From Deltaproteobacteria bacterium (GTDB lineage Bacteria > Myxococcota > Polyangia > Haliangiales > Haliangiaceae), in assembly GCA_018262455.1 (NCBI GenBank), contig JAGSPR010000140.1:1-14063 (forward strand): a DNA stretch of 14,063 nt. Direction: 5' to 3'. The notes under the pieces are model-generated. The model ran no database searches. It had not been told where the DNA came from and was given only the letters and a program-made list of their open reading frames with translations. Positions 1-6,517 of this stretch are shown here, one piece after another. Within the stretch, counting starts at the first letter, position 1. Each line of letters begins with the position of its first letter. The translations under genes were made by a program, and so were the position numbers.

Positions 1-1
1 G

Positions 2-943
2 TACGTCAAGAAGCTCAACGGGCCCAACGTGAAGAAGGGCACGTCGAAGATGCACCTCGCCGAGCAGCTGATGGAGGACATCAAGCAGTTCAAGGCGACC
101 AACAAGTGCGACCGCCTCGTCGCGGTGTGGTGCGGCTCGACCGAGGTCTACCGGATGCCGGGCGACGTTCACTCGTCGCTCGCGAAGTTCGAGGACGGCC
201 TGCGCAAGTCGGACGACGAGATCGCGCCGTCGCAGATCTACGCGTACGCGTGCCTCAAGATGGGCGTGCCCTATGCCAACGGCGCGCCGAACCTCTCGGT
301 CGACACCGCCGCGCTGCTCGAGCTCGCCCGCAAGCAGGGCCTGCCGATCACGGGCAAGGACTTCAAGACCGGCCAGACCCTGATGAAGACGATCCTCGCG
401 CCGGGCTTCAAGGCCCGCATGCTCGGGCTCGAGGGCTGGTACTCGACGAACATCCTCGGCAACCGCGATGGCGAGGTGCTCGACGATCCCGAGTCGTTCA
501 AGAGCAAGGAAGTCTCCAAGCTCGGCGTGATCGACCACATCTTGCAGCCCGAGCTGTACCCCGACCTCTACGGGAACATCTCGCACGTGGTCCGCATCAA
601 CTACTACCCGCCGCGTGGTGACAACAAGGAAGGCTGGGACAACATCGACATCGTCGGTTGGCTCGGCTACCCGATGCAGATCAAGGTCAACTTCCTGTGC
701 CGCGACTCGATCCTGGCCGCGCCGATCGTCCTCGATCTGGCGCTGTTCATGGACTTCGCGATGCGCGCGGGCATGAGCGGGATCCAGGAGTGGCTCTCGT
801 TCTACTGGAAGAGCCCGATGACGCCCGAGGGTCTGTACCCGGAGCACGATCTGTTCATCCAGCTCATGAAGCTGAAGAACACCCTCCGCTACACGAAGGG
901 TGACGAGCTCATCACCCACCTCGGCGCCGAGTACTACGACTAA
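2..943 (+). CDS. ino1: Inositol-3-phosphate synthase, C-terminal part (5' end outside window)
   Basis: This enzyme converts glucose 6-phosphate to 1L-myo-inositol 1-phosphate with NAD, the first step of inositol and inositol-phospholipid synthesis, in the cytoplasm. About 313 residues are visible; the N-terminal part with most of the NAD-binding fold lies off the left edge, and the frame is open from base 2. Family signatures are clear: the segment LGNRDGEVL followed by SFKSKEVSK (family form LGNNDG...FRSKE.SK), HVVRINYYPPRGDNKEGWD (family H.V.I.Y.P..GD.K.AWD), and SILAAPIVLDLALF near the end. The GTG at 29 is internal, not a start, because the upstream codons (YVKKLNGPN) also fit the family. 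The gene ends at a TAA and is followed by a large hairpin. Only the family call is claimed; gene-symbol use follows the general Ino1 name. Confidence 0.93.
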   Translation, partial: YVKKLNGPNVKKGTSKMHLAEQLMEDIKQFKATNKCDRLVAVWCGSTEVYRMPGDVHSSLAKFEDGLRKSDDEIAPSQIYAYACLKMGVPYANGAPNLSVDTAALLELARKQGLPITGKDFKTGQTLMKTILAPGFKARMLGLEGWYSTNILGNRDGEVLDDPESFKSKEVSKLGVIDHILQPELYPDLYGNISHVVRINYYPPRGDNKEGWDNIDIVGWLGYPMQIKVNFLCRDSILAAPIVLDLALFMDFAMRAGMSGIQEWLSFYWKSPMTPEGLYPEHDLFIQLMKLKNTLRYTKGDELITHLGAEYYD

Positions 944-964
944 GGATCGATCGATCGCCCGTTC

Positions 965-1054
965 TGATCCGTAAGCGTAAGCGTCGGCGTAAGCGTAAGC
1001 GAAGTGGGCTGATCCGCTTACGCTTACGCTTACGCTTACGCTTACGCCGGATCA
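965..1054. repeat. Hexamer-repeat inverted repeat forming a ~37-40 nt stem, likely bidirectional terminator
   Basis: The left arm (965-1001) holds copies of GTAAGC, with one variant unit GTCGGC at 983-988. The right arm (1015-1054) holds five perfect CGCTTA units at 1015-1044, followed by CGCCGGATCA. The arms are reverse complements except for two mismatches in the variant unit and a 3-base bulge. The loop is 13 bases (1002-1014). It lies between the convergent inositol synthase gene and a minus-strand gene whose TGA (1052-1054) is the last base triplet of the stem. A hairpin in this position would stop transcripts from both sides, but no T-run follows it, so intrinsic termination is inferred. 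Confidence 0.8.
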
Positions 1055-1936
1055 GCGCAGCCGAGCCTGGCGTCGGACGAGCAGCATCCCGAGGCCGAGC
1101 GCAGCGAACATCAGGCCAGCGCCACCGCCGCCGGTCTCGCACCCACCGCTGATGTTGCCGTCGCCGCCACCACCGCCACTGCCACCACCACCTGCGCCAG
1201 CGCCCGGATCGCAGTCGTTGTCGGAGGCTGCGTCGCAACCGGCCGCGCAGCAGCCATCGTCGTTGACGCACGCGGTGATCGGCTGGACGGCGCACGCGGC
1301 GGTGCAGGTCGCGGCGCCCCCGACGAGGTTGTTCGGCATGCACGCATCCGCGCTCTGCGTGCACGTCGTCAGGCAGCTGCCGGCGAGCGCGGGATCACAG
1401 GTCTCGCCCGGATCGACCACCCCGTTGTTGCAGGTGTCGACGACCGGCTGGAAGTCGATCGAGACGTTGATGAACCCGCCGTTCGTCAGCGCGGTCTGTT
1501 GCTGGGGCGCGGTGCCCTTCACGAAGCTGAACGTCCCCTGGTGATTCTGGCCGGCCGTGTTCGCGTTGCTATCGGCGAGCTCCATGCGGATCGTGTAGGT
1601 GCCGTCCGGGACGAGCACGTTCTGCTTGTCGCGCAGGTTCCACGTGATCGTCAGCGGCGTGGCGTGATCCTGGCGGGTCGCGCCCGAGACCGCATCGACA
1701 TCGTTCGTGCCGGCCTTCGCGATCCACCCGACGAGGTGCGACTTGCGAGTTGCCGCGTAGCGCCCGATCGTCTTCACGAAGGTACCGGCCTGGTCCTCGA
1801 TCCACACGGCGACGATGTTGCGGGGTGCGTACTGCCCGCCATTCGGTGTGGTCGTCACCGTCGCGGAGACGTCGGCACGCGCGGTGCCGGCCACGAGCGA
1901 CGATGCAAGCAAGCCGGCGGCGATCAGGGTTCGCAT
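1052..1936 (-). CDS. Secreted DUF2271-like protein with cysteine-rich segment and MYXO-CTERM tail (paralog 1)
   Basis: A 294-residue protein of unknown function. The ATG at 1936 gives a clean signal peptide (MRTLIAAGLLASSLVAGTARA, cleavage before DVS); a longer open frame upstream lacks one. Residues ~22-140 look like a DUF2271 periplasmic domain: VAVWIEDQAGTFVKTIG, then DVDAVSGATR, then LVPDGTYTIRMELADSN. A cysteine-rich segment follows, with CNNGVVDPGETCD resembling Myxococcus disulfide repeats, then DDGCCAAGC and DNDCD. A Gly/Ser linker leads to GGCETGGGGAG, a hydrophobic stretch and RRQARLR, the MYXO-CTERM sorting pattern thought to be processed at the Cys by a myxosortase. It is likely exported and surface-anchored. 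Its neighbour upstream is a close paralog 55 bases away. No good Shine-Dalgarno is seen, only AGGGG directly before the ATG. Confidence 0.85.
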   Translation of the reverse strand: MRTLIAAGLLASSLVAGTARADVSATVTTTPNGGQYAPRNIVAVWIEDQAGTFVKTIGRYAATRKSHLVGWIAKAGTNDVDAVSGATRQDHATPLTITWNLRDKQNVLVPDGTYTIRMELADSNANTAGQNHQGTFSFVKGTAPQQQTALTNGGFINVSIDFQPVVDTCNNGVVDPGETCDPALAGSCLTTCTQSADACMPNNLVGGAATCTAACAVQPITACVNDDGCCAAGCDAASDNDCDPGAGAGGGGSGGGGGDGNISGGCETGGGGAGLMFAALGLGMLLVRRQARLR

Positions 1937-1991
1937 CCCCTGGGACCATGCAACGAGAGATCCAACACCGAATCCGTTGGCAAGTGAACGA

Positions 1992-2906
1992 TTACTGCAC
2001 AACTCGACGACGACCGGCGAGTAGCACACCGAGTCCGAACGCGGCGAACGCGAGGCCCGCCCCGCCCCCCGCATCACAACCACCCGCGATGTTGCCCTGA
2101 TCGACACCCTCGCAGTCGTTGTCATCGGCCGCGGTGCAGCCAGGCGCGCAGCAACCGTCGTCGCTGATGCACGCGGTGATCGCCTGAACCGAACACGCGG
2201 CGGTGCACGTCACCGCATCACCGACGAGCGAGCTCGACATGCACGCGTTGTCACTCACCGGACACGCCGTCGGGCAACTGCCCGAGATCGCCGAGTCACA
2301 GGCCTCGCCGGGATCGACGACGCCATTGCTGCACAGCACCGGCGCAAAGTCGACCGTCGCGTCGGTGAAGCCACCGCTCGACAGACCGGTCTGGAGCTGC
2401 GGCGTCGAGCTCTTGAGGAACGTGAACGCTCCCTGGCGATTGTCAGCGGTCGTGATCGCGTTCGAGTCCGCCATCTCGAGGCGGAGCCGGTAAGCGCCGT
2501 CGGGAACGAGGTTGCCCGCCTTGTCGCGCAGGTTCCACGTCATCGTGACCGGCGTCAGGTGATCGAGGCGCGTCGCACCGGAGATCGCGTCGACGTCGTT
2601 GGGACCGGCGATCAAGCCCCACGCGATCAAGTTGATCTTGCGCTCGGCCGCGTAGACCCCGATGGTCTTCACGAACGGGCCCTGATCGACCTCGATCCAG
2701 CCCGCCACGACATTGTTGGGCGCGAACTCGCCCCCGTTCGGGGTGGTCGTGAACGTGAACGTGACATCCGCGGTGGCACTGCCGGCCAGCAGCGATGTGA
2801 GGAGACCTGCGACCACGACCACAGGGACTGGCCGCCTCACCACTGGGGGGACAGGTCCCCGGCGGGACGACGCAACGTGGCCATCGAACGTGTGAAAGCC
2901 CCTCAT
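1992..2906 (-). CDS. Secreted DUF2271-like protein with cysteine-rich segment and MYXO-CTERM tail (paralog 2)
   Basis: A 304-residue paralog of the next gene; they align end to end with clearly more than half of positions identical by eye. Function is unknown. It shares the DUF2271-like core (VAGWIEVDQGPFVKTIGVYA, NDVDAISGATR, NLVPDGAYRLRLEMADSN), the cysteine-rich part (CSNGVVDPGEACD, SDDGCCAPGC, DDNDC) and the tail GGCDAGGGAG plus hydrophobic segment plus RRRVVQ. It lacks the long Gly linker of paralog 1. The ATG at 2906 has GGAG nine bases upstream but gives an unusually long N-region of about 26 residues before the hydrophobic core. GTG at 2843 or 2840 would give a normal 25-residue signal peptide and remains possible. 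Both paralogs have CCCAGGG just before the chosen ATG. It starts 41 bases after the yqgE-like gene and may be co-transcribed with it. Confidence 0.85.
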   Translation of the reverse strand: MRGFHTFDGHVASSRRGPVPPVVRRPVPVVVVAGLLTSLLAGSATADVTFTFTTTPNGGEFAPNNVVAGWIEVDQGPFVKTIGVYAAERKINLIAWGLIAGPNDVDAISGATRLDHLTPVTMTWNLRDKAGNLVPDGAYRLRLEMADSNAITTADNRQGAFTFLKSSTPQLQTGLSSGGFTDATVDFAPVLCSNGVVDPGEACDSAISGSCPTACPVSDNACMSSSLVGDAVTCTAACSVQAITACISDDGCCAPGCTAADDNDCEGVDQGNIAGGCDAGGGAGLAFAAFGLGVLLAGRRRVVQ

Positions 2907-2947
2907 CCCTGGGCACTCCAGCAAGATCGCGGCCGTAATGCGGGTGG

Positions 2948-3508
2948 TCAGTTCACGCCGCGAGACGAGAACAGGCTCTCCGGGTTGATCCCGAGCGATC
3001 GCATCGCGCTGTCCCAGATGTCCTCGGGCGGCGTATCGAACACGAGGCGAGGCTCGATCGAGGCATGAAGCCACGCGCCTTGAGACATCTCCGCCTCGAG
3101 CTGGCCCGCGCCCCACCCCGAGTAGCCGAGCAGGAGGCGGATGTTGCGCGGGGGCGAGGTCGCGATCGCCCTCAGCCGCTCCGGCGAGGTCGACAGCGAG
3201 ATGCTCGACGTGATCGAGATCGTGCCCTGCCCTGGCTGCGCGATGCCGACGGGCTCGTGCAGGACCCAGCCGGTGCTCGGCGACACCGGACCGCCGGCCC
3301 AGACGACGGCGGAGTCCTCGCCATGCCAGCTCATCTCGAGGCTCTCGAGCAGCTCGCTCGCCTTGATCGGGCTCGGATGATTGATCACGAGGCCAAACGA
3401 ACCCTGATCGCTGTGCTCGATCATCAGCACGACCGAACGGGAGAAGTTCGGATCCGAAAGCTGAGGCATCGCGAGCAACAACCCCGGCGCCAGATTGGCC
3501 GACTCCAC
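2948..3508 (-). CDS. YqgE/AlgH family protein
   Basis: A member of the YqgE/AlgH (DUF179) family, small cytoplasmic proteins of uncertain biochemical role; AlgH is linked to alginate regulation in Pseudomonas. Motifs match closely: GLLLAMPQLSDPNFSRSVVL and EHSDQGSFGLVINHP at the N-terminus, VWAGGPVSPSTGWVLHEP in the middle, and LLLGYSGWGAGQLEAEM then AWLHA near the end. The GTG at 3508 gives 186 residues, the usual family length, with about a dozen residues before LLAMP. The frame stays open to a TTG at 3631 that overlaps the stop of the small upstream gene (TTGA). The extra 41 residues have poorer third-position GC and no family match, so I treat 3509-3627 as leader. A TTG at 3526 is another option. 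Confidence 0.88.
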   Translation of the reverse strand: MESANLAPGLLLAMPQLSDPNFSRSVVLMIEHSDQGSFGLVINHPSPIKASELLESLEMSWHGEDSAVVWAGGPVSPSTGWVLHEPVGIAQPGQGTISITSSISLSTSPERLRAIATSPPRNIRLLLGYSGWGAGQLEAEMSQGAWLHASIEPRLVFDTPPEDIWDSAMRSLGINPESLFSSRGVN

Positions 3509-3627
3509 AGGCTGAGTGTTCCGCAAAACCCGACACCGCGCCGCTGATTTCGGCACCAAGCTGGCGATTGATCGCCGGATCCCGAACGCGCGCTCGTCAC
3601 TCGCTTGTGGTTCGCTATCGCACCCGG

Positions 3628-3804
3628 TCAAGACATCTGCAGATCCGGGTCGCCCGCGGCTTCCTGTGCCACGACCTCGGCATCATCCGGCTTCTTCTCC
3701 TTGTCCTTCTCGGCCAGTCCGAGGTGGGGCTGCACCTTCTTGAAGATGGCAGCGCCGAGGCTCAGCGCGAATCCAGTGACGACGGCGCGAACGAAGATCT
3801 GCAT
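3628..3804 (-). CDS. Small membrane-anchored protein, 58 aa, unknown
   Basis: A short gene read directly from the minus strand, from ATG at 3804 to TGA at 3628-3630. The product begins MQIFVRAVVTGFALSLGAAI, a hydrophobic segment long enough to span the membrane once, then FKKVQPHLGL and a strongly charged stretch (AEKDKEKKPDDAEVV), ending DPDLQMS. Third codon positions are mostly G or C, as in neighbouring genes, which argues that it is real. A promoter-like -10 (TAGGAT) lies 7 bases before the ATG. It sits between the YceI lipoprotein gene and the yqgE-like gene on the same strand. I do not recognise the family. The likely form is a single inner-membrane helix with a cytoplasmic charged tail. 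Confidence 0.65.
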   Translation of the reverse strand: MQIFVRAVVTGFALSLGAAIFKKVQPHLGLAEKDKEKKPDDAEVVAQEAAGDPDLQMS

Positions 3805-3811
3805 TGGCCAG

Positions 3812-3840
3812 ATCCTAGCATCGGACCCAGCAGCGGTCCG
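3812..3840 (-). promoter_or_regulatory. Putative promoter of the 58-aa gene, with overlapping inverted repeats
   Basis: On the minus strand a -35-like CGGACC (3835-3840) and a -10-like TAGGAT (3812-3817) are separated by 17 bases. The -10 ends 7 bases before the ATG at 3804, so the transcript could be leaderless. The palindrome CAGCGGTCCGCTG (3831-3843) covers the -35 and could be an operator. Confidence 0.4.
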
Positions 3841-3863
3841 CTGCGCCGAACCTACGCGGGAGA

Positions 3864-4577
3864 TCAGGTCTTCTTGAGCGTGAGGCCGACCTTGATCGTG
3901 AGCTCCGCGGCAACGCTCTCGTCCGGGTCGGACTCCGGCTTGCCAACGTGGAAGTCAGCGCGCGGGAACTTGTGCTCACCCTTGATCCTGATCCAGTCGT
4001 CCTTGGCATCGACCACGTCGAACGTCACCGGGTACTTCTTCTCGGTGCCCGCGAGCTTCACCGTGGCATCGGCGGTGTACGTCTTGTCCGCCTGCTTCTT
4101 CACGTTGGCGATGTCGATGGTCATCGTCGCGAGCTTGCCGACGTCGAGGTAGCTGTCCGACTTGAGGTGCGTGTCGCGCTTCTCCGAGCCGGAAGAGAGG
4201 CTCGTCAGATCGACCTCGATCGAGGCCGTGCCGCCTTCGATCTTCGTGGGATCGAACGACGCCTTGGTCACCTTGAACTTGTCGAAGTGGACGACGACCG
4301 GGTCGGTGTCCTTCTTCTTCTTGTGCTCTCCGAGGACCTCGATGTGATCGGCGGTGGGCTCCGTCGCGGCAGAGCCCATCGCGGCCGAGCCCGCCGTGCC
4401 CGCCGTGCCCGCCGAGCCCGCCGTGCCCGCCGAGCCCGCCGTGCCCGCCGAGCCCGAGCCGTTCGCCGAGCCCAGGGTCTCGCCCGATCCCTGGGTGGGC
4501 TTGGGAGCATCCTGCTTCTTGCAGGCGGGGGCGACCGCGAGGACGGTGGCGACAACGATCCAATTCAGAGTCTTCAT
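3864..4577 (-). CDS. YceI-domain lipoprotein with Gly-Ala-Ser/Thr repeat linker
   Basis: A 237-residue envelope protein. The N-terminus MKTLNWIVVATVLAVAPAC is a signal sequence ending in a lipobox-like APAC; the proline makes it atypical, but a Cys followed by KK and a long flexible linker support lipidation. Residues ~30-70 are a low-complexity GSAGTA repeat. From about residue 77 to the end is a YceI-like domain, a lipocalin-type barrel that binds polyisoprenoid or other amphiphilic ligands: VHFDKFKVTKASFDPTKIEG, ASIEVDLTSLSSGSEKRD, YPVTFDVVDAKDDW and ADFHVGKPESDPDESVAAEL. It lies 34 bases downstream of a second YceI gene on the same strand, probably in one operon. A TAACTT sequence (4584-4589) six bases before the ATG may be a -10 for a leaderless transcript. 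The repeat linker could vary in length between strains. Confidence 0.88.
   Translation of the reverse strand: MKTLNWIVVATVLAVAPACKKQDAPKPTQGSGETLGSANGSGSAGTAGSAGTAGSAGTAGTAGSAAMGSAATEPTADHIEVLGEHKKKKDTDPVVVHFDKFKVTKASFDPTKIEGGTASIEVDLTSLSSGSEKRDTHLKSDSYLDVGKLATMTIDIANVKKQADKTYTADATVKLAGTEKKYPVTFDVVDAKDDWIRIKGEHKFPRADFHVGKPESDPDESVAAELTIKVGLTLKKT
4384..4455. repeat. In-frame minisatellite, eight 9-bp units
   Basis: Eight consecutive 9-base units of GCCGAGCCC or GCCGTGCCC, differing only at two bases. On the coding (minus) strand they encode alternating Gly-Ser-Ala and Gly-Thr-Ala in the linker of the YceI lipoprotein. Gain or loss of any unit keeps the frame. Confidence 0.9.
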
Positions 4578-4611
4578 AGGGTCAAGTTACTCCATGCGCG
4601 TGGTCAGTTGA

Positions 4612-5610
4612 TCAGTGGCTCGTGTGGCGCAACACGAGCGACACGTGAATCGGAATGCGATCGCCGTCGAAGTCACCCGCATCCGGTGCGAGCGCGGTCT
4701 CCTTGATGACGATCGAAAAGTCGGCCTGGACGAGCAAGATGTCGCCGGTCAGTGCGAGCCGCGCGAGCGCTGCCCGGTCGGGCTGACGCAAGCTGCCGGT
4801 GATCGCGACCGCGTGGGTCTTGCCGATCAGGCCCACCGTGCCGTTCGCGCGGAACGCGACCTGGTCGGGCCCATCCTGGCGGGCGAACCCGATCTGATCG
4901 AGCTTGAACGTGATGCGCGGGAACCGAGCGGCGTCCAGGTAGCCCTCGCGTGCATGCTTCGAGCGCTCGCCGATCCCGGTATCCACCGAGGCCGCGGCCA
5001 CGCTGATCTCGGCGGTCAGCGGCCGGGTGAGGTCGCGGGGATCGGCCTCGAGCTTGCCCGTGATGTCATCCTTGAACACCGCATCGAACTTCTCGCCACC
5101 GGCCGAGAGCTGCGCGCTGATCGACGTGCCGGCATGCGCGAGCACCTCGTACCGCCCCGCGGGCGCCGACACCGCCCCGGTGAGCCCCTCGGTGGCGGAT
5201 CCCGACGGGGTCACGGTGCTCGTGACCGCGGGCCGGGTATCGAGCGCGCCCGCGGGCCTGCCGCCACTCGTGAAGGCGATGACCGGCACGGCGAGCGGCA
5301 CGAGCGCCACGAGCCACGAGGCGATGCGCAGCAGCGTCGCGGGACGCCCGCGCTTGTGTTCGCGCCGCCGGATCACCCAGGCCCCGATCGCGAGGCCGAC
5401 CGTGATCGCCGCGATGATCGCGCAGACCTCGAGCCCGAGCCAGATCGGGTGCTGCGCGCTCTCGCGCAGGCCGCCGAGATCGGGATCGTGGATCAGGAAC
5501 CGCTTGTGGACCGCGGTGTAGGCGTTGCCCGAGCCCTGGACCACCCATCGCACGAGCGAGGCGATCAGCGCCGCGAGCGGCAGCACCACCGGGGCGAACG
5601 CGGACCGCAC
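4612..5610 (-). CDS. Multi-pass membrane protein with C-terminal YceI domain
   Basis: A 332-residue protein from GTG at 5610. Three hydrophobic segments are visible at about residues 5-24, 57-80 (CAIIAAITVGLAIGAWVI) and 94-113, with RRREHKR after the second. A Thr/Ser/Pro/Gly spacer follows, then a YceI-like domain from ~153 to the end: YEVLAHAGTSISAQLSAGG, KFDAVFKDDITGKLEADP, RFPRITFKLDQIGF and TVGLIGKTHAVAITG. The domain is expected outside the inner membrane and, by family, binds an amphiphilic or isoprenoid ligand. In some proteobacteria YceI is coupled to membrane cytochrome b561; these helices are not recognisably b561. The frame continues upstream to 5829, but residues there are Arg-rich and unlike a protein start, and would run into the divergent sigma promoter. 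The start is therefore moderately uncertain. Confidence 0.82.
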   Translation of the reverse strand: MRSAFAPVVLPLAALIASLVRWVVQGSGNAYTAVHKRFLIHDPDLGGLRESAQHPIWLGLEVCAIIAAITVGLAIGAWVIRRREHKRGRPATLLRIASWLVALVPLAVPVIAFTSGGRPAGALDTRPAVTSTVTPSGSATEGLTGAVSAPAGRYEVLAHAGTSISAQLSAGGEKFDAVFKDDITGKLEADPRDLTRPLTAEISVAAASVDTGIGERSKHAREGYLDAARFPRITFKLDQIGFARQDGPDQVAFRANGTVGLIGKTHAVAITGSLRQPDRAALARLALTGDILLVQADFSIVIKETALAPDAGDFDGDRIPIHVSLVLRHTSH

Positions 5611-5887
5611 GTGAAGTGGGTAACCCCAGGAGCGCGCGTGCGCACGCTTTCTGGCCGCAAGTTGATGGTCCAGGCGATTTCTCCATGCGGCGGCGAACCA
5701 CAGGCCCGCGCCAGCGCTCCTGCGGCTTGCGTGGCGTAAGCGTGTGGGACAGCTCACGATTCTTTTCACATGACCTGACAGGTCGGAATCTGCCGGCATG
5801 GGGCGCCCCACCCAAGTCGTGGTCACCACGTTCGCCTCCCGCCTGACGCTGGACCTTGCCGGAGCCCACCGGCTAAGCTCGACGGCG
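5611..5887. other. Divergent intergenic region between YceI and ECF sigma genes
   Basis: About 277 bases separate the two likely starts. It contains the sigma promoter candidate near its right end. Longer frames on both strands enter it (to 5829 on minus, from 5798 on plus), but their composition does not look coding. A single GCGTAAGCG at 5734-5742 resembles the hexamer repeated at 971-1044. Confidence 0.5.
5850..5879 (+). promoter_or_regulatory. Putative promoter of the ECF sigma gene
   Basis: A -35-like TGGACC (5850-5855), an 18-base spacer and a -10-like TAAGCT (5874-5879) lie just before the GTG at 5888. The -10 ends 8 bases upstream of that GTG, so the mRNA would be leaderless or nearly so. 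This is the main reason for choosing the GTG over the ATG at 5798. Confidence 0.4.
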
Positions 5888-6517
5888 GTGGAAGATCATG
5901 ACTTCGCTCGTGCCGTCGACACGGCCGAGCCGGTCGACAAGCCAGGTCCCACCGCGATCGATACCGCCGATCCGCTGGAGCTGCTCGCCCGGGGTGACCG
6001 CCGCGCAGCCGTCGCCGTGCTCATGGACACCCACGCAGCCACGGTGTTCGGGTTCTGCATGCGCGTGCTGCGCGACCGCCAGCTCGCGGAGGATGTCGCT
6101 CAGCAGGTGTTCCTCGAAGCGCACCGCGATCTCGAGCGGTACCAGGGCCGCTCGTCGCTGCGCACCTGGCTGCTCGGCATCGCCGGACACCGCTGCCAGG
6201 ATGCGATCAAGGCCCGCCGCCGGCGGCTCCACCGGATCGAATCCGACGAGCAGGCGATGGTCAACTTCGTCGATCCCGACGGCGGCCCGACCGAGCGCCT
6301 CGCGCAGGCCCGCCTGGTCAACGCGCTCGCGGACTGCCTCGGCGCGCTGTCGGATGAAGCGCGGATGACCGTGTTGCTCCGCTTCAAGTCCGGCCTGTCG
6401 TATCAGGAGATGGAAGCGTCGCTCGGTTCCAAGGCCGACACGCTCCAGGCACGAGTCGCACGCGCTCTTCCAGCGCTGCGACGTTGTCTCGAAACCAAGG
6501 GGTGGGATGGTGGGTGA
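5888..6517 (+). CDS. ECF-type RNA polymerase sigma factor
   Basis: A 209-residue sigma-70 family factor of the extracytoplasmic-function group, which redirects RNA polymerase to a specific regulon. Region 2 spans about residues 40-113: TVFGFCMRVLRDRQLAEDVAQQVF, then RYQGRSSLRTWLLGIAGHRC and a basic KARRRRLHR end. Region 4 spans about 145-200, with ALSDEARMTVLLRFKSGLSY and QEMEASLGSKADTLQARVAR as the helix-turn-helix. There is no C-terminal extension. The start is GTG 5888; ATG 5798 would add 30 residues without a family match and overlap the divergent intergenic region. It overlaps the next gene by 11 bases, so the two are translationally coupled and the neighbour is likely its regulator. Confidence 0.93.
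   Translation: MEDHDFARAVDTAEPVDKPGPTAIDTADPLELLARGDRRAAVAVLMDTHAATVFGFCMRVLRDRQLAEDVAQQVFLEAHRDLERYQGRSSLRTWLLGIAGHRCQDAIKARRRRLHRIESDEQAMVNFVDPDGGPTERLAQARLVNALADCLGALSDEARMTVLLRFKSGLSYQEMEASLGSKADTLQARVARALPALRRCLETKGWDGG

Noticed and set aside
965..1054. Hexamer array as a CRISPR array
   Set aside because: Units are 6 bases with no spacers, and the two halves are inverted relative to each other.
1937..1991. Weak CCAAC/GTTGG inverted repeat between the two paralogs as a terminator
   Set aside because: The arms are only 5 bases and there is no T-run.
2559..3068. Plus-strand open frame across paralog 2 and the yqgE-like gene
   Set aside because: It crosses two well-supported minus-strand genes and has shadow-like composition.
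3595..3631. LTGC at the far N-terminus of the extended yqgE-like frame as a lipobox
   Set aside because: No hydrophobic signal precedes it in frame, and the extension does not match the family, which is cytoplasmic.
4615..5739. Long plus-strand open frame opposite the membrane YceI gene
   Set aside because: Its product is Arg/Asp/Gly-rich with no recognisable domain, typical of an antisense shadow in high-GC DNA; the minus-strand protein has clear YceI motifs.
5734..5742. Single GCGTAAGCG in the sigma upstream region as part of the hexamer family
   Set aside because: One short copy is expected by chance in GC-rich DNA and forms no stem.
5798..5887. ATG 5798 as the start of the sigma factor
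   Set aside because: The extra 30 residues do not match sigma factors and cover the putative promoter; GTG 5888 is preferred, though this is not certain.
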